Origin: Coriobacteriaceae bacterium
Lineage (GTDB): Bacteria; Actinomycetota; Coriobacteriia; Coriobacteriales; Coriobacteriaceae
NCBI GenBank assembly: GCA_025993015.1
Contig: DAJPFV010000001.1
Coordinates: 992,001 to 1,056,000, forward strand
Reading direction: 5' to 3'
DNA length: 64,000 nucleotides
The notes under the pieces are model-generated. The model was given only the letters and a program-made list of their open reading frames with translations. It made no database searches and was not told the origin of the DNA. Positions 8,731 through 17,600 of this stretch are shown here, piece by piece. Made by a program: the position numbers and the translations under genes. Positions within the stretch are counted from its first letter, which is position 1. Each line of letters opens with the position of its first letter.

Positions 8731-9936
8731 CTAGGCGCGGGACTTGGCGCGTGCGAGGGCCAGGCCTGCGGCGGCGATGGCCATGGCAAAGAGCGCCGTG
8801 ACGCCCAGGTCGCAGGCGATGTCGCCCAGCACGGTGGACGTCAGGTCCGCGGCGAGCGCCTTGCCGATCGCGTCGTTCACCCAATATGTCGGCACAAAGT
8901 GCGCCACGGTCTGCACGGCCGGGCCCATCAGCGACAGCGGCATCCAGGCGCCGCCCAAAAACGTCATGAGCATGCCGAGCAGGTTGCCCACACCGTTGAG
9001 CAGCTCCTCGCGCGCGCCCAGGCTCGAAAGCGCAAAGCCAACGGCCAGCGGCGTGCACGCCAGGGCAAACGTCGCCGCCAGTGCCAGACACACGCGACCC
9101 ACGCCGACCTCGACAACCGCGCCGGCAAAGCCCACGACGCCCATCATGCTCGACACAAACCAGATGCAGACGGTGAGCACCGCGGCAGCCGCAAACACGG
9201 CAAGCGAACGCTGGCGCCCGGAGATTGGGCCGGCCTCCATGCGGCGCACGCGCTCGGGCTCGTTCATGCCCGAGAACACCAGCCCCACCGACACGATGAC
9301 AGACGAGATGATCGCGTACGCACCAAAGTTGAAATACGACTCGAGCGTGGCGGCGGCTGTCGAGTCGACCTTGACCTGCTCGATCTCGACCTCGGCACGC
9401 TTGGTGGCCGCATGTTCGGCAGCCTTGGCGACGTCGCCGTTGGAGGCAGTGGGCTCAAGCGCGGCCGCAGCACCCGCGAGCGAGATCCAGCGCGAGGCCT
9501 CGGCAGACGAAAGCGCTGCCGCCATGGTGCCGGAACCATAGGTCACGTCGAGCTTGGGCAGGGCCTCCCCCGCGCGAGCGGCTGCGACGAGGTCGTCCTC
9601 AAACCCCTCCGGGATAAAGAACACGCAGTCAGCGCTGCCCTTGGCGCTGTTGCTCTTGGCGAGCGCATCCGCAAGGTCGTACGTGTCGTCACCAACGCCC
9701 GTGACCAGCTCGAAGCGCGACCCCAGGTGCTTGGTAAGCGCCCGCGAAAGGTCGCTATTGTCGCGGTCGACCACGATCACGTTGGTGTCGTAGGGCTTGT
9801 ACTCGGTAAGCTGCGACGAGTTCCAGCTCACCGAGGCCGCGATGAATACGCCCATGAGCGAGATGAACACCGTATAGATAAGCAGGTAGAATGGGTGCGC
9901 CAGCGCCATGCGAAGCGCGGTCTTAAAGGTGCTCAT
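8731..9936 (-). CDS. ABC-2 type transporter permease, second subunit
   Basis: This 401-residue protein has one N-terminal helix (FYLLIYTVFISLMGVFIAASV), a large extracytoplasmic domain, and five to six C-terminal helices from about residue 200. This is the ABC-2/YhgE-type layout. The ATG at 9936 follows AAGGAG at five bases and overlaps the end of the upstream permease gene by 14 bp, indicating translational coupling. With the second permease and the ATPase (11120) it should form a heterodimeric exporter. The substrate is unknown. Confidence 0.85.
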   Translation of the reverse strand: MSTFKTALRMALAHPFYLLIYTVFISLMGVFIAASVSWNSSQLTEYKPYDTNVIVVDRDNSDLSRALTKHLGSRFELVTGVGDDTYDLADALAKSNSAKGSADCVFFIPEGFEDDLVAAARAGEALPKLDVTYGSGTMAAALSSAEASRWISLAGAAAALEPTASNGDVAKAAEHAATKRAEVEIEQVKVDSTAAATLESYFNFGAYAIISSVIVSVGLVFSGMNEPERVRRMEAGPISGRQRSLAVFAAAAVLTVCIWFVSSMMGVVGFAGAVVEVGVGRVCLALAATFALACTPLAVGFALSSLGAREELLNGVGNLLGMLMTFLGGAWMPLSLMGPAVQTVAHFVPTYWVNDAIGKALAADLTSTVLGDIACDLGVTALFAMAIAAAGLALARAKSRA

Positions 9937-11110
9937 AGCGGCTCCTTCCAAAGATCAGCGTGGCGGCGGCAACGAACAGCAGCGCCATAAGGACGAGCGC
10001 GCCGGCGCGAACGGCAAAGGGGCCCAGGTCCTCAAAGAAATACAGGCGGTTGAACATGTCGCAGATAAGCTTGACGGGGTTGAACCAGCACTCGGCCGGG
10101 CAGGCGCGGGCGACGTCGTCGGCAAGCGCCATCGCCGGCTCGCCGTAGAGGCCGGCAAACAGGGCGCACGTGGTGGCGAAGCCCGTGAGGATGCCCGACT
10201 TGGACGCCTTGCCGCCCTTAACGGGAAGCGTGCCCACAAAGAGCCCCAAGCCCGTGGCGGCAAGCGCGGAAGCGGCACCGCCCACCAGACACAGTCCCTC
10301 GCGCCCGCCAAAGTCGACGCCCACGACCAGGCGCACGTAGCCAATCGCAATCGCCATCGAGGCAAAGGAGACCAGCCACGAGCCCACAAAGATACCGGCT
10401 AGCGACGCCGTCTTGGAAAGACCGCCCACGCAGCGGCGCGCGCCAAGGCCCGACAGATTGGGCTGCAGGTCGACGACGCTCAAGGCGGCAAACTCGGCAG
10501 ACATCATCGCGACCAGGCCAAAGAGCGCGTAATAGTAGATGACCGTGCCGTCGGGCGTGGTGCGTGTCAGGCTCACGCGGCGAGTTCCGCCCTCGAGCGA
10601 CAGGGCGCGCGCAACCGCCTCCGGGTCGGCGAGCGCCGCCGGGTTGTCCTGGGCAATCTGGCGCATGAGCTCGGCATTTTGTGTATACGAGCTTGCCACC
10701 GTCTCCAAAATGCTGCGGTCGGTGAGCACCGACGACGCACGCGAGTTGTCATAGCTCGAAAGCAGCGTGAGCTTGGGCGTGCCCGCGTCGTCGACCGTAT
10801 AGATGCCCGCGACTTCGCCGGCCTTGAGTGCACAGTTCGCATCGGCTGCGTCGTCGCACTCGTGGATTTCGAGCAGCTGATCGTCGCCCTCCTTGGCAAG
10901 CGACGTCGCCACGTCCTTAAAGGTCGAGGCGTCCCAGGCCTCATCCGCTACGACGGCAACCGGCACCGGGTCGACCGTGCCGTCGGAGCTCAGATTCGCA
11001 AACATAAACATGAACATCGTGGAAAGCGCAACGGGAAAGATCGCGCCCCAGACCCACGTGCTCGGCCGGCGCAGCAGCGTCTTGACCGTAATGATAATGG
11101 TGTTGAACAT
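9923..11110 (-). CDS. ABC-2 type transporter permease, first subunit
   Basis: The 395-residue protein starts MFNTIIITVKTLLRRPSTWVW and has the same topology as its neighbour: an N-terminal helix, an extracytoplasmic domain (about 45-190) and a C-terminal membrane domain of six helices. It lies 9 bp downstream of the ATPase gene and overlaps the second permease. The pair arose probably by duplication, although the sequences are now quite different. ABC-2 exporters of this kind move drugs, peptides or lipids. Confidence 0.85.
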   Translation of the reverse strand: MFNTIIITVKTLLRRPSTWVWGAIFPVALSTMFMFMFANLSSDGTVDPVPVAVVADEAWDASTFKDVATSLAKEGDDQLLEIHECDDAADANCALKAGEVAGIYTVDDAGTPKLTLLSSYDNSRASSVLTDRSILETVASSYTQNAELMRQIAQDNPAALADPEAVARALSLEGGTRRVSLTRTTPDGTVIYYYALFGLVAMMSAEFAALSVVDLQPNLSGLGARRCVGGLSKTASLAGIFVGSWLVSFASMAIAIGYVRLVVGVDFGGREGLCLVGGAASALAATGLGLFVGTLPVKGGKASKSGILTGFATTCALFAGLYGEPAMALADDVARACPAECWFNPVKLICDMFNRLYFFEDLGPFAVRAGALVLMALLFVAAATLIFGRSRYEHL

Positions 11111-11119
11111 AGCTGCCCC

Positions 11120-12058
11120 CTAGTCGCGCAGCTCGCGGCCGGTGATCTCGAGGAATACGTCGTTGAGGGTCGGCGGCTCGCTCCACACGCGGCCGAGCGC
11201 CACGTCGGCGGCGCGCAGCGTGTCGAGGATGTCAACCAAATTGTGCGGGCTCGCTTCGCAGGTACAGATGAGCTCGCCGCCGGACAGCTCGACGCTGAGC
11301 ACGTGCTCGAGGGCGCGCAGCCGCTCGATCGTGGCAGCCTCGACGGCGCCGACCTCGACAGTCACGCGCTCGCCCATCTGAATCATGCGCTTGAGCTCGT
11401 CGTTGGTGCCCTGCGCCAGCACGCGCCCGCCGTCCATGATCATGATGCGGCTGCAGATCTGCTCGACTTCCTCCATGTAATGGCTGGTATACACCACCGT
11501 GGCGCCCTCGTCGCGCAGGCGGCAGATGCCCTCCAGGATGGCGTTGCGGCTCTGCGGATCGACCGCCACCGTGGGCTCGTCAAAAAAGATGAGCTCGGGC
11601 TTGTGCGCGATGCCGCAGGCGATGTTGAGGCGGCGCGCCAGGCCACCCGAGAGTTTGCCGGGGCGGAACTTGGTAAAGTCGCCCAGCCCGACAAAGTCGA
11701 TGGCCTCGTCGACTGGCGCGCGACGGCGCTTGCGGTCGTTGACGTAGAGGCTGCAGAAATAGTCGATGTTCTCGCGCACGGTGAGTTCGTCGAACACCGC
11801 CACCTGCTGCGGCACCACGCCGATGCGACGCTTGAGGTCGTAGCGGGCGGGCGTCATGGGCTCGCCGAACAGCTCGATGGTGCCTTTGTCGTAGGCAAGC
11901 AGCTGCAGAATACAGTTGATGGACGTGGTCTTGCCCGAGCCGTTGGGACCCAGCAGACCAAAGATCTCGCCGGGGGCGATGCTCAGGTTAAAGTGGTCGA
12001 GCGCGATAAGATCGTCGTAGCGCTTGACGAGGTTTTCGACGTGGACGATGTCTGTCAT
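11120..12058 (-). CDS. ABC-2 type transporter ATP-binding protein
   Basis: The protein has 312 residues from ATG 12058, which is preceded by GGAAGGG. Walker A is GPNGSGKTT, the signature region is LSGGLARR, Walker B is LIFFDEPTVAVD, and the H-loop is TSHY. The C-terminal extension of about 90 residues (RMIQMGERVTVEVGAVEAAT...) is typical of the CcmA/drug-export ATPase group. It is the first gene of a three-gene exporter operon and is divergent from the two-component system at 12256, which may control it (inference from position). Confidence 0.92.
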   Translation of the reverse strand: MTDIVHVENLVKRYDDLIALDHFNLSIAPGEIFGLLGPNGSGKTTSINCILQLLAYDKGTIELFGEPMTPARYDLKRRIGVVPQQVAVFDELTVRENIDYFCSLYVNDRKRRRAPVDEAIDFVGLGDFTKFRPGKLSGGLARRLNIACGIAHKPELIFFDEPTVAVDPQSRNAILEGICRLRDEGATVVYTSHYMEEVEQICSRIMIMDGGRVLAQGTNDELKRMIQMGERVTVEVGAVEAATIERLRALEHVLSVELSGGELICTCEASPHNLVDILDTLRAADVALGRVWSEPPTLNDVFLEITGRELRD

Positions 12059-12243
12059 GAGGCGGCCCTTCCGTTGATTGCGGCCCGGTACGATTCCATC
12101 ATCGCAGGAGCCGCCGGCGCGCACCAGTGAGCTTTGTCACGAGTGCGGGGCTCGGTCGCGCGGCCTGCCGACGTCCCCGCTTTGCCGCACGGGAGGAATG
12201 TCACGGTTGCGCAGGCGGCCCCTCCACCACGCGCGGCTTCGCG

Positions 12244-12249
12244 TACAAT
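12244..12249 (+). promoter_or_regulatory. Possible -10 box giving a leaderless kinase mRNA
   Basis: TACAAT ends six bases before the ATG of the histidine kinase gene. No ribosome binding site precedes that ATG. In actinobacteria this spacing is typical of leaderless transcripts. No convincing -35 hexamer is visible at 17 bp. Confidence 0.35.
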
Positions 12250-12255
12250 ACCCGT

Positions 12256-13401
12256 ATGAACAGGCTTTTCGACAAATCGATTGTGCTGGCGTGCTGCATT
12301 GCGGCCGCCATGGGCCTTGCTGCGGACGCTCGCCTGGTCGCGGCCTTTTGCCTTGGCGTTATCGCCACCTCGCTGGCCGAGGTCGCACAGGGGGAACGCA
12401 CGCACCGTGTAAGCGAAGCCGCGAGTTACGCTTACATCATCGTGGCCGTCTTCGCGCCGCCGTTTGTGCCGTTTGCACCTCTCGCCCTCTATGACATCGC
12501 ACGACGCGTGCGCCGCGAGCACGCCTGGGTCGCACTGGGCATTGGCGTCGCTTTTGTCTTTGCGCTCGTCGCGGACCTTCGCGCCGGCGTGCTCACCGCC
12601 CGAACACTTCTGCTGACCGCCATCCTTTCGGTTGCCGCCACCTTGCTATCGCTACGTACTGCCCAGCTGGAGCGCGAGCAGCAGCGCATGCGCCGCACCC
12701 GCGACGAGCTGCAGGAACGAGCCCTCTCGCTCGAGGCGCGCAACCGCGATCTTGCCGACCGCCAGGACTACGAAGTCGAGCTCGCGACGCTCGCCGAACG
12801 CGCCCGCATCGCGCGCGAGATCCACGATAACGTCGGGCACCAGCTCACGCGAGCCTCGCTGCAGGCCGAAGCCCTACGCGTGGTTCACGCCGACGAGCCC
12901 AGGGTTGCCGCCGATTTCGCCGACGTCAAACGCACGGTTGACGAGGCGCTCCAGCTTGTGCGCACCAGCGTCCACGCGCTCAACGACAACGCCGTCGACC
13001 TTTCCGTGCAGCTCGAACGCATTGTTGAAGGCGCGCGCTCGGACGGCGGCCCGCAGATTGAGCTTGAAGTTTTGGCCGAGCATGCACCCGCAAACGTCGC
13101 CAACTGTTTTGCGGCGGTCCTGCGCGAGGCGCTTTCCAACGCCATGCGCCACGCTTGCGCCCAGACCGTCACCGTACGATGCATGGAGCATCCGTCGTTT
13201 TACCAGCTCATCGTTACCGATGATGGCGCGGACGCGACCCCGGCGAGCAGCAGCAACGTCGTAGAAGGCATGGGGCTCGCCTCCATGCGCGAGCGCGTCG
13301 AGGCGCTTGGCGGAACCTTCACCGCCGGCCTGCGCGCCGGCGCCCCCGGCTGGCGCGTGTTTGCCACCGTCCCCAAACAGCAAGGAGATGAGGACCGATG
13401 A
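12256..13401 (+). CDS. Sensor histidine kinase, HisKA_3 (NarL/DesK-type)
   Basis: The 381-residue protein has about six N-terminal hydrophobic helices with very short loops (about 1-125). A coiled coil follows (EREQQRMRRTRDELQERALSL), then the HisKA_3 dimerisation helix with phosphoacceptor His190 in AREIHDNVGHQL. The ATP-binding domain has VLREALSNAMRHA as N box, DDGAD as G1 and GMGLASMRERV as G2. It senses through its membrane domain, and the signal is unknown. The ATG at 12256 was chosen because the sequence upstream is not coding-like and a -10 box sits directly before it. It overlaps its response regulator gene by 4 bp. Confidence 0.9.
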   Translation: MNRLFDKSIVLACCIAAAMGLAADARLVAAFCLGVIATSLAEVAQGERTHRVSEAASYAYIIVAVFAPPFVPFAPLALYDIARRVRREHAWVALGIGVAFVFALVADLRAGVLTARTLLLTAILSVAATLLSLRTAQLEREQQRMRRTRDELQERALSLEARNRDLADRQDYEVELATLAERARIAREIHDNVGHQLTRASLQAEALRVVHADEPRVAADFADVKRTVDEALQLVRTSVHALNDNAVDLSVQLERIVEGARSDGGPQIELEVLAEHAPANVANCFAAVLREALSNAMRHACAQTVTVRCMEHPSFYQLIVTDDGADATPASSSNVVEGMGLASMRERVEALGGTFTAGLRAGAPGWRVFATVPKQQGDEDR

Positions 13402-14027
13402 GGCTCATCGTTGTCGACGACGACCGCTTAGTGGTCGATTCGCTCAAGATTATCCTGGGCGCCCAGCCGCAGATCGAGGTAGTGGGTACCGGCGCCAACG
13501 GCAACGACGCGGTTTCGCTCTATGCCGAACACGCACCCGATATCGCGCTGCTCGACATTCAGATGCCGGAACGCGACGGCCTATCGGCGGCACGCGAGAT
13601 CCTTGAGCACGAACCCACGGCACGCGTGGTGTTTTTGACGACATTCTCGGATGACGAGTACATTGTGTCGGCGCTTAAACTGGGCGCCCGCGGCTACCTG
13701 ATTAAAACCGATGTCGCCGCCATTCCACCAGCGTTGGCGCAGGTCATGGCTGGCAAGCGCGTGCTCGAGGGCAAGGCGATCGAGGACATCGATTTTGACG
13801 GAACGGACGTCGAGGCGGGCACGCCCCGCCGGCCCGCAGCCTTCGCCAGCCTGACCGACCGCGAGTTCGAAGTCGCCGAACTCATCGCCCGCGGCCTCGA
13901 CAACAAAGAGATCGCCGCCACCGCCTACATGGGCGAAGGCACCGTGCGCAACCACATCAGCTCAATCCTGGCAAAGATGGGCCTGCGCAACCGCACGCAG
14001 ATCGCTATCGCCTACCTGCGAGGGTAG
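13398..14027 (+). CDS. Response regulator, NarL/LuxR family
   Basis: The 209-residue protein has a receiver domain with acidic pocket DDD (7-9), phosphoacceptor Asp53 (LLDIQMP), Thr81 and Lys103. A GerE-type DNA-binding domain follows (LTDREFEVAELIARGLDNKEIAATAYMGEGTVRNHISSILAKM). ATGAGG overlaps the stop of the kinase gene, and AAGGAGATGAGG provides the ribosome binding site, so kinase and regulator are translationally coupled. The likely target is the divergent ABC-2 operon; this is inferred from position only. Confidence 0.93.
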   Translation: MRLIVVDDDRLVVDSLKIILGAQPQIEVVGTGANGNDAVSLYAEHAPDIALLDIQMPERDGLSAAREILEHEPTARVVFLTTFSDDEYIVSALKLGARGYLIKTDVAAIPPALAQVMAGKRVLEGKAIEDIDFDGTDVEAGTPRRPAAFASLTDREFEVAELIARGLDNKEIAATAYMGEGTVRNHISSILAKMGLRNRTQIAIAYLRG

Positions 14028-14088
14028 TTGCCCGAAGACCGACCGTTCCGGCATAGCAAAATGGCTGCTACCGATTTAAGGCCATTTC

Positions 14089-14240
14089 AAAACTATGCCG
14101 GTTTACGGGGCCAAACTCAGGACCCCCATCCATACCCGCGTTTTCTGCAAAATGACGGCTCGTCTACCTGCGGTTTTATTTTCACGAATATCGGCATGGT
14201 TGGAGACTCGTAACTCAGCCCCGTAAACCGGCATAGTTTT
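14089..14240. repeat. Long-hairpin element A (152 bp, 23-bp perfect inverted ends)
   Basis: Arms at 14089-14111 and 14218-14240 are perfect inverted repeats beginning AAAACTATGCCGGTTTACGG. The 106-bp interior contains CCATACCC, then CTACCTGCGGTTTT, then GGCATGGTTGGAG, a core shared with elements B and C. It lies immediately after the response regulator gene. It has no coding potential that I believe. Confidence 0.8.
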
Positions 14241-14271
14241 GTTCGGGCGGCCCTGCACGAGTGCCTCCGCC

Positions 14272-14315
14272 AGCCTCACGGGACCAAAATGATCCGTTTT
14301 CCTCCGCCCCCAAGG
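14272..14315. repeat. Short repeat linked to the long-hairpin elements
   Basis: CCAAAATGATCCGTTTTCCT followed by CCGCCCCC occurs here between elements A and B. It occurs again at about 23530-23565, next to element C, with one or two changes. The combination suggests that a larger composite repeat was copied. Confidence 0.55.
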
Positions 14316-14331
14316 GATCAGCCGGAACCGC

Positions 14332-14495
14332 GCGCCACGAAACCGGCCCATCTACTACGTTTGACTCGACACCCCTGACCATACCTTCGTTTTGAGCATA
14401 ACCGCAGGCGTTCTACCTGCGGTTATGTTTTGGCGTTTTTTGGCATGGTTGGAGGTAAGGGGCCAAACGTAGTAGATGGGCCGATTTCGTGGCGC
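14332..14495. repeat. Long-hairpin element B (164 bp, 32-bp inverted ends)
   Basis: Arms at 14332-14363 and 14464-14495 pair over 32 bp with one mismatch. Their sequence is unrelated to the arms of A and C. The interior carries the same core: CCATACC, an inner stem CATAACCGCAGG/CCTGCGGTTATG, and GGCATGGTTGGAGG. A transcript of either strand would fold into one long hairpin. Confidence 0.8.
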
Positions 14496-14514
14496 ACCCA
14501 CCTCCCCCACGCAC

Positions 14515-14555
14515 AAAAATGCCGCCACGGAGGAGGGAGATGCCTCCGTGGCGGC
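14515..14555 (-). terminator. Terminator of the giant adhesin gene
   Basis: GCCGCCACGGAGG and CCTCCGTGGCGGC form a 13-bp perfect stem. On the minus strand it is followed by ATTTTTG. It lies 80 bp after the adhesin stop codon. A second GC-rich hairpin (14598-14621, GCCCGGGGCC-TTTT-GGCCCCGGGC) lies between them. Confidence 0.75.
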
Positions 14556-14634
14556 TGGGGGTGGGGTGGGGGCTACATTTCTGGCTCCCCGCCGGCCGCC
14601 CGGGGCCTTTTGGCCCCGGGCGCTACCAGCGTGC

Positions 14635-17600
14635 CTAACGCTTACGGATACCCCAGACCAGGGCACCGACACCGGCCATGGCGATGACAAATGCCATAAG
14701 CAGAGCGGCAGCCTGCTGGTCGCCTGTGGTGGGCAGGAAACCCTTGACCGTCTTGACGATGTTCGTCACGGTCTTGGGCGTGCCGGGATCGGGCGTCGGC
14801 ACGGGCGTCTCGGGCTTCTTGTACGTGTTGTTGAACACGATACCCTCGACGCTCTTATCGCCCTTGGCAAAGGCGACATTCGCCTTGAGGTTACCCTCGC
14901 CGTCATCGGCCACGTTGACGGTCGCGGTAAAGACGGACTTGTCGTAGGTCATACCGGCCTCGTCGCCCTTGACCTCGCTGATGGTGTAGACGTACGTACC
15001 AGGCTCGTCGTACTCGAACTTGTCGAAGTTGATCTTGCCGTCGGCATCGTTGGTGACGGTGGACTCGATGCCCTCGCCAACGAGCTTAAAGCTAAACTCG
15101 TCCTTCTTGAGCTCGCGTCCCTCGAGCACCTTGACCGCGCCGATGGAAACCTGCGTAGGCATGGCGTGATACTTGTTGGTAAAGCCAGCCGACTCGGTGG
15201 TTCCCTCGAGCTTGTGCGTCGCGGTCAGCGTGCCGTCGCCGTTGTCGGAGACGGTGGTCACGACGGTGTAGGTCGTGCCGTCATAGGTGACGCCCTTGTA
15301 CAGGCCGAGCGCGTTGGGGCAAGCCTCGCGCAGCATGTACGTGTGCGTGCCGGGTGCCTCGTAGCGGATCGGGCTCAGCGTAACGTTACCGTTGACGTCG
15401 TTGGTACCGCTAGCGACAACCACACCGTCCTCGAGCAGCTCAAACGTGAACTCGCCAGCTGCAAGGTCGCGGCCGGTCAGACGCTTAACCGTCTTGACCT
15501 GATCGGTCACGGAAGAATCGGTAGGTGCCACGCCGTACGTGTTGGTGAACGTAAAGGCCGCACCGTCGCCGCCGTCGCGCTTGACGATCAGATGTCCGGC
15601 ACCGTCATCGGTCACGGTGTAGGAAACCTTGCGCGTGGCGTTGGTGTCGTTGGTCACGCCAGGGGCGCTACCGGACTCGGCCACCGTGTAGGTAAAGGTG
15701 TGCGAGCGCGGGGCAGCGGGATCTGCGGGCTCGGACTCGTCGCTGGGCTCGTCGGCGTTGGCATCAGCGTCGGCGTCGGCCTCTTCAGCCTCTGCCTCGT
15801 CGGCCTCAGCCTCGTCAGCTTCGTCTGCCTCGGCCTTATCGGTCGCATCGTCCGTCACGCCCAGGGCGCGGTTGAGGTCCTCGAGCGTAAAGTGGATCTT
15901 GCCAAAGTCCACGTTGCCGGCCGCGTCGTTGGTTGCGGTCGTGCGCTCGGGCATCGGGGCACCCGCCTCGTCAGCGGTCACGGTAAAGGTAAACTTACCC
16001 GCGATGTCGGCCGGGGCCAGGCCCTCGGCTGCCTGGAGCTTCTTGGTGCCGATGAGTGCGGCATCCACGGCCTCGGCGCCGTAGACGTTTTCGAACAAGG
16101 GCTCGACGCCACCGTAGTCGACCGTTGCCGTCAGGGTACCGTCACCGTTGTCGACAACGATAACCTTAAAGCCAAAGCTCCACGTTGTAGCGGAAACGCC
16201 ATTCGGCAGCCCGAATAAATCTTCGTAGGCCGTGTAGTTAATGGTCCAAGCGAGCTTACCGTCCTTGTCGGTACGATGGGCAAGCCCAGCCGCCTCAAGA
16301 TTGGCAAGCATCTCGGTGTCGTAGTGCAGCGCATCAAAGCTCACATGCCCGCCGATATTAGGCTTGAGGTTTTCGTAGCCCACAAGCTCGCCCTGATAGG
16401 CAATGCCGAACCAGAACTCGCCGTCGGCCATCGGACGACCGGTCAGGGTCTTGGTGGCGACAACCTGAGCAGCGGTACCACCAGGCGTATTGGTCGTAGC
16501 GCTGTAGCTGTTGTGGAACGGAACCAGGGCACTCTCGACCTTGTTCTCACCGCTCTTGTAGACCGTCGTATGCGTACCCTCGGGACCGCCGGAGACGGTC
16601 GTCGTGGCGGTAAGCGTACCGGCACCGTCATCGGCGACGGCGATCGTCACGGTACGCACGGCGTCGTCGTAGGTGTAACCGGGCTTGCCATCATTCTTCT
16701 CGGCTACGGTGTACGTGAAGGTCTTGCCGGCGTCAGCCTGCGTAAACTTGACCTCATGGCCAGCCAGGATGTCGATCAGGCCGACCGTTGCCTCTGCCGT
16801 CGCAGGGGACTTGAAGTTGTTGGCTCCGGGCAGCAGGCCAAGCGCGTTGGCCGAGGCCTCGTCGGCAGGCGTCACGGTAAACGTGAACTGACCCTCGGTC
16901 ATAGGACGTCCGGAGAGGCTCTTGCTGAGCTTGAGGCCGCCGGCCGCGGTGTAGTTAAGCTCAGTGCGGTACGTGTTGGTGAAGCGTCCGTTTTCCTTCT
17001 TGGTGACATTGGCGGTCAGCTTGCCCTCGCCGTCCTCAGTCACGGTCACTTCGGCGGTCGCGACATGCCCGTCATACGCCATGCCGGCCGCGTTACCCGC
17101 GTTCTCGCGGATCTCGTACGTGTAGGTTCCGGCAGCCGTGTAGCGGATCTTGCCGAACTTGACGGCAGCGATGCCATCCTTCGCATCGTGCTTGTTCACG
17201 GTCACGGTTGCAGGATCGGGCAGCGGGGTGCCCTCGGCGGCGGTGATGGTAAAGCTGAACTCGTCGGAGTCCGTCCAGTCGCGACCGTCGATAGCCTTAC
17301 TCAGATCAAAGTCGAGCTCTGCGTCGAGCGGGGTCACGCTGTAGGTGTTCTTGAAGGTCGCAGCCGTGGCGTCCTTCAGGACATGCTCAGCCTTGAGCGT
17401 GCCATCGCCCTTGTCGGTAATGGTGGTCTCGATGGTGTACTTGGCGTCGCCGTACGTGATGCCCTTGCTGGTGGTTCCGCCGTTGACCTCGCGCAGCGTG
17501 TAGGTATGCTTGCCGGCCTCGGTGTACTTCACGGCGTTCATCGTGATGTTGCCTTCGGCATTGTTGGTGCCGGTGGCGACGACCTTGGCGTCCTCGCCCT

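Noticed and set aside
14089..14240. Calling element A the known Collinsella-1 RNA
   Set aside because: I cannot recall that motif's sequence well enough to match it, so it is only offered as a comparison.
14103..14690. Two small minus-strand proteins with similar ends (SNHA...AGR...KT.VW.GV)
   Set aside because: The similarity comes from the DNA-level core shared by hairpin elements A and B; no ribosome binding site, and the frames cross the inverted arms.
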